A stretch of DNA of 64,000 bases from Gordonia insulae (GTDB lineage Bacteria; Actinomycetota; Actinomycetes; Mycobacteriales; Mycobacteriaceae). The first letter of the stretch is position 1; each line of letters opens with the position of its first letter. This document shows positions 43,770 to 52,684 of this stretch, in pieces. Both the position numbers and the translations under genes were made by a program. The stretch is from positions 744,001 through 808,000 of the forward strand of contig NZ_CP033972.1 in the NCBI RefSeq assembly GCF_003855095.1. The letters run 5' to 3'. The notes under the pieces were generated by a model. It saw only the letters and a program-made list of their open reading frames with translations, did no database searches and was not told where the DNA came from.

Positions 43770-46647
43770 TCAGGACCAGACCGAGGCATCCACCGCTGCT
43801 GCGGCACAAGCGAACCCGCCGGAAGCGGCGAGCGGCGAGGCGGCCGACCAACCGCAACCCCGTGACCCGTGGGCGTACCCGCGGCACTGGATCGCCGACG
43901 TCCTCGCGTCCGACGGCGGCGTGGTGCACCTGCGGCCGATCGTGCCCGACGATGCCGACCGCGTGGTCCGGTTCCACGGTGGCCTGTCCGAACGGACCCG
44001 GTACATGCGGTATTTCGGCCCGACGCCGACGCTGCCGCCGCGCGAGGTGGCGCGGATGACCACCGTCGACTATCAGAAGCGGGTCGCGATCGTGGCCGTG
44101 CTCGGCGGAGACATCATCGCGATCGGGTTGTACGAGGGTCTCGAGTTCGACGGCAAGCCGGAATCGGCGGAGGTGGCGTTCGTGGTGGCGGACGACCACC
44201 AGGGGCGCGGGCTCGGACCGATCCTGCTCGAACATCTCGCAGGGGCGGCCGCGGAGAACGGGTTCACCCGTTTCGAGGCCGAGGTGCTGAGCGAGAACCC
44301 GAACATGGTGGCGGTGTTCCGCGACGCCGGGTACCAGTTGTCGCGCAGCTTCGACGGCAGCACCGTGCACGTGGAGTTCCTCATCGACCCGACCGAGGCG
44401 ATGCTCTCGGTGCGCAACGCCCGGGAGCGCGCCTCCGAGGCGCGGAGTGTGGCCAACCTGCTCCGGCCGGCGTCGGTCGCGGTGATCGGTGCGTCCACCG
44501 ATCCCAAGAAGGTCGGCAATGCGTTGCTGGCCAACATCATCGCCGGCGGCTTCACCGGCCCTGTGTTCCCGGTGAACGGGCCGGGCAACGGCGACGGCGA
44601 GGACGGGCAGGACGAGGCGCCCGGATCGCACGGCCCGGGGCCAACGCGCAGCACGCCTGCTCAGCGTCGTGGTCATCCGCGGCCGCCGTCGGTGCGGGGC
44701 ATCCGCGCCTACCGCACGGTGCGTGACGTCCCCGATCCGGTGGATCTCGCGGTCGTCGCCGTGCCTGCGGGCGTCGTCGACGACGTCCTCGACGACTGTC
44801 TGGTGAAGGGGGTCCGCACGCTGGTCGTGGTGTCCTCCGGGTTCGGCGAGGCCGGTGAGGCAGGACTCGAGAGCGAACACCGGCTCGTCGAACAGGTGCG
44901 GGAACACGGCATGCGGCTGGTCGGACCGAACGCCCTCGGGGTGGCCAACAACGACCCGACGATCGCGCTCAACGCCACCCTGGCGCCGCGCATCCCGGCG
45001 GCCGGGCGTGTCGGGTTCTTCTGTCAGTCGGGTGCGCTCGGTATCGCGATCCTGGACACCGCGGCGCGTCGGCAGATCGGGTTGTCGACGTTCGTCTCCG
45101 CGGGCAACCGCGCCGATGTGTCGGGCAACGACCTCCTGCAGTACTGGGATTCGGACACGACGACCGACGTGGTCCTGCTCTATCTCGAGAGCTTCGGCAA
45201 CCCGCGCAAGTTCTCCCGGATCGCCCGACGGGTGTCGCGCTCGAAGCCGATCGTCGCGGTCAAGTCGGGCAAGGGGGCGATGACCGCGGCCCGTGCCGCG
45301 CGGTCGTCGGCGGCCAGCCTCGACGATCAGATCGCGCAGATGGTGCTCGAGCAGGCCGGCGTGATCCAGGTCAACACCATCTCCGAGCTCTTCGACTGCG
45401 CGACGGTCTTCGCCTACCAGCCGCTCCCGCGCGGTCCCCGCACCAGGATCATCGGCAATTCGTCGGTGCTCGGGAGTCTGGCCGCGGATATCGCGCGCGG
45501 CGGTGGGCTCGAAGTCACCGACGCCATCGACCTCGGGGCCGGCGCGACGGAGGACGAGTTCGAGTCCGCGGTGTCCGACGCGATGTCGGACCCGGCGGTC
45601 GACGCCGTGATCGTGGTCTTCGTCCCGCCCGTCGCGGTGGACGCCGACTGGCACGCCCGCGCGCTGATGGCCGCCGCGAACACGCCGTCCGCCGACGGTC
45701 CCAAGCCGATCGTGACGACCTTCCTGGCCGTGGAGGGCATCCCGCCCGGACTGATGAAGCCCGGGGCGAACGGATTGCCCGACGTCGGTTCCATCCCGTC
45801 CTACGCCAGCCCCGAGCGGGCTGCGAACGCCCTCGCCAGGTCTTGGCAGTACGCCCGGTGGCGGCAACGGCCCGAGTCGGAGGTCCACCGGCCCGACGAC
45901 ACCGATCCCGAGGCGGCGCGGATGTTCGTGCGCGAGTCGATGGACGGACCGGACGACGGAGCGGACTCGACCGGCGAGCGAACGCTGGGTCATGTCGAGT
46001 CGGCGACGTTGCTGGCCTGGTACGGGATCTCTGTCGTCCCGTTCCGCGAGGTCAGCACCATGCACGAGGCGTCTGCCGCAGCCCGGGCGATGGGCTTCCC
46101 GGTGGCGGTGAAGGCGACGTCGCAGACCTGGCGAGGACGGCTCGACCGTGAGGGCGCCCGACTGGACCTACCCGACGCGACCGCCGTGATCACCGCGTTC
46201 GCCGAGCTCAGCGAACTCACCGGGGACAAGATGCTGCACGTGCAGAAGATGGCGCCGAAGGGGATCGGGACGATGATCCGGGTGCGCGACGACCGCTCGT
46301 TCGGTTCACTGATCTCGTTCGGGTTGTCCGGGCGGACCTTCGACCTGCTCGGAGACCACGGTTATCGGGCCATCCCGATCTCGCCGCTGGACGCCGCCGA
46401 GTTGATCGACGAACCGCGGTCGTCCCCGTTGCTCGGCGGTTACGCCGGCGAGCCGCCGGTGGACCGCGACGCGCTCGCCGACCTGCTGCTGCGCATCTCC
46501 ACGCTGGTCGACGACATCCCGGAGGTGCGTGAGGTGCTCTGCGACCCCATCCTGGCGTCACCGGACGGCGCGGCCGTGCTCAATGCCCTGATACGCGTCG
46601 GCCCGGTGCCCACACGTGCGGACACCGGACCGAGACGGTTGGGTTAG
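43762..46647 (+). CDS. GNAT acetyltransferase fused to ADP-forming acyl-CoA synthetase-like domains (Pat type)
   Basis: 961-aa protein. An acidic N-terminus (1-40) leads to a GNAT domain (about 45-210; VVADDHQGRGLGPILLEHLA is the acetyl-CoA loop). Then come a CoA-binding Rossmann domain (about 230-380; SVAVIGASTDPKKVGNALL), succinyl-CoA-ligase-like domains (GFFCQSGALGIAILD) and a C-terminal ATP-grasp part (about 740-950). Protein lysine acetyltransferases PatA/Pat share this layout, here with GNAT first. A Gly/Pro/Arg-rich insertion of about 40 residues (near 275-312) interrupts the CoA-binding fold. GTG 43762 overlaps acuC by 8 nt, so the two are co-translated. Could act on acetyl-CoA synthetase. 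Confidence 0.88.
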   Translation: MTDQDQTEASTAAAAQANPPEAASGEAADQPQPRDPWAYPRHWIADVLASDGGVVHLRPIVPDDADRVVRFHGGLSERTRYMRYFGPTPTLPPREVARMTTVDYQKRVAIVAVLGGDIIAIGLYEGLEFDGKPESAEVAFVVADDHQGRGLGPILLEHLAGAAAENGFTRFEAEVLSENPNMVAVFRDAGYQLSRSFDGSTVHVEFLIDPTEAMLSVRNARERASEARSVANLLRPASVAVIGASTDPKKVGNALLANIIAGGFTGPVFPVNGPGNGDGEDGQDEAPGSHGPGPTRSTPAQRRGHPRPPSVRGIRAYRTVRDVPDPVDLAVVAVPAGVVDDVLDDCLVKGVRTLVVVSSGFGEAGEAGLESEHRLVEQVREHGMRLVGPNALGVANNDPTIALNATLAPRIPAAGRVGFFCQSGALGIAILDTAARRQIGLSTFVSAGNRADVSGNDLLQYWDSDTTTDVVLLYLESFGNPRKFSRIARRVSRSKPIVAVKSGKGAMTAARAARSSAASLDDQIAQMVLEQAGVIQVNTISELFDCATVFAYQPLPRGPRTRIIGNSSVLGSLAADIARGGGLEVTDAIDLGAGATEDEFESAVSDAMSDPAVDAVIVVFVPPVAVDADWHARALMAAANTPSADGPKPIVTTFLAVEGIPPGLMKPGANGLPDVGSIPSYASPERAANALARSWQYARWRQRPESEVHRPDDTDPEAARMFVRESMDGPDDGADSTGERTLGHVESATLLAWYGISVVPFREVSTMHEASAAARAMGFPVAVKATSQTWRGRLDREGARLDLPDATAVITAFAELSELTGDKMLHVQKMAPKGIGTMIRVRDDRSFGSLISFGLSGRTFDLLGDHGYRAIPISPLDAAELIDEPRSSPLLGGYAGEPPVDRDALADLLLRISTLVDDIPEVREVLCDPILASPDGAAVLNALIRVGPVPTRADTGPRRLG

Positions 46648-46663
46648 GGCGCGACCCCGATGA

Positions 46664-47683
46664 TCAGCTGGCGTATGCGCGTAGCCGCTCGGCGCGCTCA
46701 CCCTGGCGCAGCTTGCCCATGACCTCGCGCTCGATCTGGCGGACACGTTCCCGCGACAGACCGAACATGCGGCCGATCTGGTCGAGTGTCCGCGGCTGCC
46801 CGTCGTCGAGGCCGTAGCGCATCCGGATGACCTGCTGCTCCCGCTCATCGAGAGTGGCGAGCACCGAACGGATGTCGGAGTGCAGCAGTCCGGCGATCAC
46901 CGCGTTCTCGGCCGAGGTCGCCTCGGCGTCCTCGATGAAGTCGCCGAGCGGGGCCTCCTCGTCGCTGCCGACCGGCATGTCGAGGCTCACCGGGTCGCGG
47001 CTGTGGTCGAGCAGGTCGGCGATCTTCTCCGCCGGGATACCCGATTCGTTGGCCAGTTCGTCGTCGGTGGCCTCACGCCCGAGCTGCTGATGCAGTTCGC
47101 GCTTGATGCGCGCCAGTTTGTTGACCTGCTCCACCAGATGGACGGGGAGGCGGATCGTGCGGCTCTGATCGGCCATGCCGCGGGTGATCGCCTGCCGAAT
47201 CCACCAGGTCGCATACGTGGAGAACTTGAAGCCCTTGGCGTAGTCGAACTTCTCCATCGCACGGATCAGGCCGAGGTTGCCCTCCTGGATGAGATCGAGC
47301 AGCGGCATACCGCGGCCCGTGTAGCGCTTGGCCAGCGACACGACGAGCCGGAGGTTCGCCTCGAGCAGATGCGAACGGGCGTACTCGCCCTCACGCACGA
47401 TGACCGCGAGGTCACGCTTCCGCGTCGGCGAGAGGCGCTTCTTGGTCGCCAGGAGGTGCTTCGCGTAGAGGCCGGCCTCGATCTGCTTGGCGAGCTCGAC
47501 CTCCTGCTCGGCGTTGAGCAGGGCGGTGCGGCCGATGCCGTTGAGATAGACACGGACGAGGTCGGCGGCCGGGGACTGGGCGTCGAGATCCTGCTCCGTC
47601 ATCGGGGGGCGGATCCTGGCGGATGCGGGATCGTCGGCGTATCCAGTAGTCGTGGTCGGGCGTGAAACTGTCGAGCGTGACAT
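46664..47683 (-). CDS. sigB: RNA polymerase sigma factor SigB
   Basis: 339-aa group 2 sigma-70 factor. Region 1.2 ([16 protein letters not shown]), region 2 ([36 protein letters not shown]), region 3 and region 4 ([19 protein letters not shown]) are complete. It is closer to mycobacterial SigB than SigA: short N-terminus and the [18 protein letters not shown] start. ATG 47683 has AGGAGG 4 nt upstream; an ATG at 47710 is also in frame. A SigE-type promoter lies just upstream, so it is probably stress-induced. ideR is about 4.3 kb away across acuC/pat. Confidence 0.95.
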   Translation of the reverse strand: MSRSTVSRPTTTTGYADDPASARIRPPMTEQDLDAQSPAADLVRVYLNGIGRTALLNAEQEVELAKQIEAGLYAKHLLATKKRLSPTRKRDLAVIVREGEYARSHLLEANLRLVVSLAKRYTGRGMPLLDLIQEGNLGLIRAMEKFDYAKGFKFSTYATWWIRQAITRGMADQSRTIRLPVHLVEQVNKLARIKRELHQQLGREATDDELANESGIPAEKIADLLDHSRDPVSLDMPVGSDEEAPLGDFIEDAEATSAENAVIAGLLHSDIRSVLATLDEREQQVIRMRYGLDDGQPRTLDQIGRMFGLSRERVRQIEREVMGKLRQGERAERLRAYAS

Positions 47684-47716
47684 TCGGCCTCCTGACTTGA
47701 GTGCATTCATGGGGTT

Positions 47717-47743
47717 CAACGCGAACAGGTGGGCGAAAGTTCC
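47717..47743 (-). promoter_or_regulatory. SigE/SigH-type promoter of sigB
   Basis: On the minus strand GGAACT (47743-47738) is followed after 16 bp by CGTTG (47721-47717), matching the same ECF consensus as the clgR promoter. Transcription would begin close to the sigB start region. In M. tuberculosis sigB is a known target of SigE and SigH. Confidence 0.65.
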
Positions 47744-47840
47744 CGGAGCCGGTGGTGCCGCGATGGCCGAGGAACGGTCTGACCTGGTCATTTCGGCGTC
47801 GAGTACGCCGACGTAGATGAGAAGTTGCTGAGAGTGTGAT

Positions 47841-48266
47841 TCAGCGGGAACCGGGTTCGCGGTCGGTGCGCGGGGGATCGGTGGGTGAGTCGACCGTGGA
47901 GTCGACGATCCGGTGTTCGACGCTCGGTCGAGCACTGCTCAGCGGTGGCGGTCCGACGACCGAATGATCGGCGCCGTACTTGTATTGCGGGACCTCGCCG
48001 CGCTTGCGCGGCGGACGATCGTTGGCGATCAGCACCGCGACCCAGGGGATCGGGATCGAGATGGCCACGATCGCGAGTGCGAGCAGGCCGGATCCGGTGG
48101 CGCTGTAGACGATTCCGGCGATGACGAGCGCCGGCACACGGAAGGCCATCAACGTTAGGTACTTGCGCACGCGGGCCCGGTGCTGATCGTCGAGGGACTG
48201 CTGGGCCCCGGTGATCAGGAATGCGTCGGGGTCGGTTCCGTGCCCCGTCGATCCATCTCTGCCCAT
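47841..48266 (-). CDS. DUF3099 membrane protein (Rv2709-like)
   Basis: 141-aa small membrane protein. An N-terminal [21 protein letters not shown] motif is followed by two TM segments (about 42-62 and 64-84) and the conserved [22 protein letters not shown]. The tail is polar. Family function unknown. Start ATG 48266 has GGAG 3 nt upstream; ATG 48278 is an alternative. Located between sigB and DUF3039 as in mycobacteria. Confidence 0.8.
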   Translation of the reverse strand: MGRDGSTGHGTDPDAFLITGAQQSLDDQHRARVRKYLTLMAFRVPALVIAGIVYSATGSGLLALAIVAISIPIPWVAVLIANDRPPRKRGEVPQYKYGADHSVVGPPPLSSARPSVEHRIVDSTVDSPTDPPRTDREPGSR

Positions 48267-48408
48267 ACTCTCCACCATCCCACTTCGTCGTCCAGGATGC
48301 ACCCGTGGGTCCCGTCGTCGCGCACCGCCGGCGAGCCCACGGAAACGAGTGCACCAGGTATTCGGTGCGGTCGGCGTTCCGGCTTGGTCAACGGGCACCG
48401 TGGTGACG

Positions 48409-48421
48409 CACAATGGAGGCA
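48409..48421 (+). promoter_or_regulatory. -10 element of leaderless DUF3039 transcript
   Basis: CACAAT at 48409-48414 ends 6 nt before ATG 48421; GGAGGC directly abuts the ATG and is too close to serve as a ribosome site. Confidence 0.4.
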
Positions 48422-48690
48422 TGGGAACCGAGACAATCGAGCGGCCGGACCTCGACGAACGGACTGACGTCGACGAACGGCCGGACGCCGACGCCACCGA
48501 CCGGGGTGATGACGACCGCCCCAAGTTCTTCCACTACGTGAAGAAGGACAAGATCGCGGAGAGCGCCGTGATGGGCAGCCATGTCGTCGCGCTGTGCGGA
48601 GAGACCTTCCCGGTCACCCGTTCGGCCAAGCCGGGATCGCCGGTCTGCCCGAAGTGCAAGAAGATCTACGCGCGGATGCGCAAGGAATGA
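48421..48690 (+). CDS. DUF3039 protein (Rv2708c-like)
   Basis: 89-aa protein of unknown function. An acidic Asp/Glu/Arg N-terminus precedes the conserved HYVKKDKIAESAVMGSHVVALCGE, then CPKCKKIY. Three cysteines and a histidine could hold zinc. Convergent with the YihY gene; synteny as Rv2708c. Confidence 0.85.
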   Translation: MGTETIERPDLDERTDVDERPDADATDRGDDDRPKFFHYVKKDKIAESAVMGSHVVALCGETFPVTRSAKPGSPVCPKCKKIYARMRKE

Positions 48691-48699
48691 CGCTCCCGG

Positions 48700-49935
48700 T
48701 CAACTCGTCGGTGGTTCGGCCGGTGGGCGGTCGGATGCCGACGGGGGCCGGCCGCTGCGCTTGATCGGGCCGGAGGCCAGTCGGTCGGGCAGCGTCTTCA
48801 GCTGCCCGGTGATGTCCGAGGTCTGCGACGACACCCAGTCGCGCACGTGTGCCGTCGGCTTGGCCGGCCACATCGATTGGACGGCGGCATTGAATTCCGC
48901 GCCGGCGACGATGGCGAAGCCCAGGAAGAACGTGAACAGCAGGAACGCGATCGGAGTGGCCAGCGCGCCGTAGGTGTAGCCGGCCCGGGTGATCGCGGTC
49001 AGGTAGATGCGCAGGATGTAGCTTGCCACCCAGAAGAACACGCCGGCCACGATCGCGCCGCCGACGAGGCGATGCCACGGCAGCGGATTGGGCAGCGCCA
49101 GGTGGTAGAGGGTGGTCAGCACGATCAGCATGAGGGCGGCGACGAACGGGAAGTAGCCGTAGTCGATCAAGTTGGTGACGATGGGGTCCCACGAGTCGGG
49201 CACGATCTCGTGCAGGTAGTTGGGTCCGAGCGCCACCAGCGGCAGCAGGAACACCGAGACGATCAGGAATCCGATGTAGAGGAACAGCGCGAAGAAGCGC
49301 TGCCACACCGGGTTCCGGACCTCGTGTTGGTCGTGCGCGCGGACGATCGAGGCGACGAAACACGACACGGCCGACGACCCGGCCCACAGCGAGATGATGA
49401 AGCCCACCGAGATCACGCCGACCCGGCCCCGGCCGAGCACGTTGTCGACGGTCGGTTTGATGAGGTCGCCGACCACATTGTCCGAGAAGGTCCGGTTGGA
49501 GAACGAGATGATGCGCTCGTAGATGACGTCGACGGTGTCCGGGCCGAACCATCCGGACACGTAGCCGACGCTGCCGAGCAACCCGAGGATCAGCGGAGGC
49601 AGCGACAGGGCCTGCCAGAACGCCGCCTGGGCGGCCCAGCCGACGATGCCGTCGTCCCAGGCCTTCACGATCGTGCGCCACACCAGGCGATGCAGATTGG
49701 GCAGCACCGGCGGCCCGGGCTCGTGGGCATCGACGATCGGGTTGTCGTGGCCCGGGTCGCGGGACTTGTCGTGGTCCTCGGTGCGGTCGGACTCGGATCG
49801 TGCGCCGCGGTCGGGTGCGGGCGAGGGTTGGCGGGTGCGCCGGGGGCCGGCCGGGACGTTCTGACGGGGCGGTCGGGCCGCGAGCGGTGCGGTCGGCTGC
49901 GTGGTGTCGATGATCGGGCGGGTCGGTGCGGTCAT
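48700..49935 (-). CDS. YihY/BrkB-family inner-membrane protein (Rv2707-like)
   Basis: About 411 aa. The Pro/Arg/Asp-rich cytoplasmic N-terminus (about 1-75) is poorly conserved. Six TM segments follow (about 95-345), with AFWQALSLPPLILGLLG, FIISLWAGSSAV and GYTYGALATPIAFLLFTF. The C-terminus is polar. YihY/BrkB proteins were once called ribonuclease BN, which is now known to be a misannotation; their function is unknown. Start uncertain: ATG 49935 (MTAPTRPIID) is used, GTG 50106 is an alternative adding 57 low-complexity residues. Confidence 0.82.
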   Translation of the reverse strand: MTAPTRPIIDTTQPTAPLAARPPRQNVPAGPRRTRQPSPAPDRGARSESDRTEDHDKSRDPGHDNPIVDAHEPGPPVLPNLHRLVWRTIVKAWDDGIVGWAAQAAFWQALSLPPLILGLLGSVGYVSGWFGPDTVDVIYERIISFSNRTFSDNVVGDLIKPTVDNVLGRGRVGVISVGFIISLWAGSSAVSCFVASIVRAHDQHEVRNPVWQRFFALFLYIGFLIVSVFLLPLVALGPNYLHEIVPDSWDPIVTNLIDYGYFPFVAALMLIVLTTLYHLALPNPLPWHRLVGGAIVAGVFFWVASYILRIYLTAITRAGYTYGALATPIAFLLFTFFLGFAIVAGAEFNAAVQSMWPAKPTAHVRDWVSSQTSDITGQLKTLPDRLASGPIKRSGRPPSASDRPPAEPPTS

Positions 49936-50352
49936 GTTCGCCGTCGCTTCGCTCGCCCCGGTGCCCGGCGGCAGCCCGTCATCGTCGTGCGGCGGACGCC
50001 GATGCCCGGTCCCCGGATGCGCGACACCGGCCGACGACGTGCGGTCCTCGGTGATCGGTACGGGGTTACGGTTTCGACTGCGTATGGGTCCAGCATCCCT
50101 GATCACCGGAAGAATCGGGTGACCGGTCCGTCCATGGTGCGTCGCCGTGAGGGATCGGACACGCCGGAGGCCCGGGCGCGACGCGCCACGACTGCGCGTC
50201 GCCCGAGCCGTCGCGGGCGCTCCCCGGTACGATGGCGCAGGTCCCCTCGGGTCGCTGGATCACATGCGCGAGGGGATGTTTCATGCCAGTTCCCAACCCG
50301 GAATGAGATGTCCGGTCCGGATCGGAATACAGGTGTCAGGAGCAGTGCCGGA
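49936..50352. other. Intergenic or leader region between YihY gene and helicase
   Basis: About 417 bp between divergent genes if the shorter YihY start is right. It holds no convincing gene. Near 49935 it contains GTCGCTTCGCTCGCC, close to the core of the hrpA 36-bp repeat. A possible ribosome site AGGAG lies at 50338-50342 before the helicase GTG. Confidence 0.5.
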
Positions 50353-52089
50353 GTGACCTCAGCAGCCGAAGACCCGACAGGCGACGAACGGGCCATCCCG
50401 GCCGGTCCGCCGCTGCGCGCGTGGCAGCGACGTGCACTGACCAAGTACCTGACCCGCCGCCCCGTCGACTTCCTCGCGGTGGCGACCCCCGGCGCCGGCA
50501 AGACCACCTTCGGGCTGCGGGTCGCGCGTGAACTCCTCGACGACCGGACCGTCGAGCAGATCGCCGTCGTCACCCCCACCGAACATCTCAAGCACCAGTG
50601 GGCCGAGGCGGCCGCCCGGGTCGGAATCGCACTGGACTCACGGTTCCGCAACGCCACCGGACAGACGAGCTCGGACTACCACGGCGTCGCGCTCACCTAC
50701 GCCCAGGTCGCCGCCCATCCGACGCGGCACCGCGTACGGACGGAGAACCGCCGCACGCTGGTCATCCTCGACGAGATCCACCACGGTGGCGATGCCAAGT
50801 CGTGGGGAGAGTCCATCCGGGAGGCGTTCTCCGACGCGACCCGGCGTCTGGCCCTGACGGGAACGCCGTTCCGGTCCGACGACTCGCCGATCCCCTTCGT
50901 CACCTACGAACCCGAGGCGGCCGGGGTCCTGCGGTCGAAGGCCGACCACAGCTACGGGTACGCCGACGCGCTCAAGGACGGCGTGGTCCGACCGGTGGTC
51001 TTCCTGGCCTACAGCGGCCAGGCCAGCTGGCGCACCAGTGCCGGTGAGGAGTTCACCGCACGCCTGGGCGAGCCGCTGTCGGCCGAACACACCGCACGCG
51101 CGTGGCGGACCGCCCTGGACCCGCACGGCGACTGGATTCCCTCGGTGCTGGAGGCGGCGCACACGCGGCTGCGGCAGCTGCGGGCCTCGGGCGTCCCGGA
51201 CGCCGGTGGGCTCGTCATCGCCACCGATCAGACGGTGGCGCGTGACTATGCCGAACTGCTCACCGCGATCAGCGGCAGGAAACCGACCCTGGTGCTCTCC
51301 GACGATCCGAAGTCGTCGTCGCGGATCGCGGAATTCGCGGCATCCGACGACGAGTGGATGGTCGCGGTCCGCATGGTGTCCGAAGGCGTCGACGTGCCGC
51401 GACTGGCGGTGGGCGTATACGCGACCAGCTCGTCGACCCCGCTGTTCTTCGCCCAGGCCATCGGCCGGTTCGTGCGCTCCCGGCGGCCGGGGGAGACCGC
51501 CAGCGTCTTCCTGCCGTCCGTACCGGTGCTGTTGGACCTCGCGAGTCAGATGGAGGCCGAGCGCGACCATGTGCTGGGCAAACCGCACCGCGAGAGCGAC
51601 GGACTCGACGACGCGCTGCTCATCGACGCGAACAAGCAGAAGGACGAACCCGGCGAGGACGAGAAGGCGTTCCAGTCGCTGCATGCCGACGCCGAGCTGG
51701 ATCAGGTGATCTTCGACGGCGCGTCATTCGGCACCGCGACCTTCGCCGGCACCGACGAGGAGTCCGACTATCTCGGGCTGCCCGGACTCCTCGACGCCGA
51801 TCAGGTCCGTGAACTGCTCCGCAAACGGCAGGCCGAGCAAGTTACCCAGCGGACAGCGGCAACGGGTGCGGTCGCGACCGAGACGTCGACGGTGCGCCCG
51901 GCAGGCGAGAATCTGCATGCCCTCCGCAAGGAGCTCAACACGCTGGTCGCGATGCACCATCACCGCACCGGCAAGCCGCACGGCATGGTGCACAACGAGC
52001 TGCGGACGCGCCTCGGGGGCCCGCCGACAGCGATGGCCACCGCTGATCAGCTCCGCGAGCGGATCTCCGCACTCCGCGAGTGGCGCTGA
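50353..52089 (+). CDS. DEAD/DEAH-box (UvrB/RecG-like SF2) helicase
   Basis: 578-aa superfamily 2 helicase. Motif I ATPGAGKTTFGLRVA lies near residue 43, motif II is VILDEIHHGGD near 140, motif III is ALTGTPFRSD. The second RecA fold has AVRMVSEGVDVPRLAVGVYAT and motif VI QAIGRFVRSR near 375. The C-terminal ~130 residues are polar with a helical end block (LHALRKELNTLVAMHHHRTG). GTG 50353 precedes the first conserved residues; the frame is open far upstream only antisense to YihY. Substrate (DNA or RNA) unknown. Confidence 0.87.
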   Translation: MTSAAEDPTGDERAIPAGPPLRAWQRRALTKYLTRRPVDFLAVATPGAGKTTFGLRVARELLDDRTVEQIAVVTPTEHLKHQWAEAAARVGIALDSRFRNATGQTSSDYHGVALTYAQVAAHPTRHRVRTENRRTLVILDEIHHGGDAKSWGESIREAFSDATRRLALTGTPFRSDDSPIPFVTYEPEAAGVLRSKADHSYGYADALKDGVVRPVVFLAYSGQASWRTSAGEEFTARLGEPLSAEHTARAWRTALDPHGDWIPSVLEAAHTRLRQLRASGVPDAGGLVIATDQTVARDYAELLTAISGRKPTLVLSDDPKSSSRIAEFAASDDEWMVAVRMVSEGVDVPRLAVGVYATSSSTPLFFAQAIGRFVRSRRPGETASVFLPSVPVLLDLASQMEAERDHVLGKPHRESDGLDDALLIDANKQKDEPGEDEKAFQSLHADAELDQVIFDGASFGTATFAGTDEESDYLGLPGLLDADQVRELLRKRQAEQVTQRTAATGAVATETSTVRPAGENLHALRKELNTLVAMHHHRTGKPHGMVHNELRTRLGGPPTAMATADQLRERISALREWR

Positions 52090-52124
52090 GGCACACGACA
52101 CAGCAACAGGCACCGGGCGCGCGA

Positions 52125-52172
52125 CCCCGATACAAGACAACCCGGATATGAGACGACCCGGATATGAGACGA
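52125..52172. repeat. 16-bp tandem repeat beside the terminator
   Basis: CCCGGATATGAGACGA at 52141-52156 and 52157-52172, with a decayed copy just before (about 52125-52140). The last copy merges into the hairpin at 52168. Confidence 0.8.
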
Positions 52173-52200
52173 CCCGGCCGGTGTACCCGGCCGGGTCGTC
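52168..52200. terminator. Bidirectional terminator between helicase and DUF7455 gene
   Basis: Perfect 14-bp stem (52168-52181 with 52187-52200), 5-nt loop TGTAC, between convergent genes. Confidence 0.85.
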
Positions 52201-52212
52201 TACTCGTTCCGA

Positions 52213-52422
52213 TCAGACCAATTCGCCTGCGGACTCCTCCACGACGGTGGCGGAGAGCTCGACGAGCTTCGCCTCGTGTTCGTTGAAGTGATGACGGCAG
52301 AAGAGAAGTTCTCCGCCCGCGGGCAGCACGGCCCGTACCTTCGCGGCCGCGCCGCAGCGGTCGCAGCGGTCGGCAGCGGTCAGCGGCATGTAGATCGGGG
52401 GTGTGGTGGCGGTGTCTGACAT
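52213..52422 (-). CDS. Small zinc-ribbon protein (DUF7455-like)
   Basis: 69-aa protein. A CxxC (CDRCGAAAK) and a later CRHH motif (LLFCRHHFNEHE) suggest one zinc site. The C-terminus is acidic. Family of unknown function common next to sigA in actinobacteria. ATG 52422 has GGAGG 4-5 nt upstream. Confidence 0.82.
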   Translation of the reverse strand: MSDTATTPPIYMPLTAADRCDRCGAAAKVRAVLPAGGELLFCRHHFNEHEAKLVELSATVVEESAGELV

Positions 52423-52684
52423 GATTCCTCCGTCCCGGTCCGGCGTTCCGTTCCTTGCCGGTCGCCTTTCCCTTCGTGAGCCGACACATCGGTCTGATGC
52501 GTCACCCTCACCCTTTCAGACGTTTGGGGGTTTCGTATTGTTCCATGGGCCTCCCGGGTGTGTCGTCACTCACCCGTAACACGGTGGGCAACAGGGGCAA
52601 CACGACCTCAATCGGGCGTTACGTTCCGGCACCGGTGGGCGGGCCGATCGTCGACGACGCCGGGAGTGTGGCTGCGGCCGCGGA

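Noticed and set aside
48847..50352. N-terminal extension of the second helicase
   Set aside because: Antisense to the YihY gene and non-homologous; the GTG at 50353 gives the conserved start.
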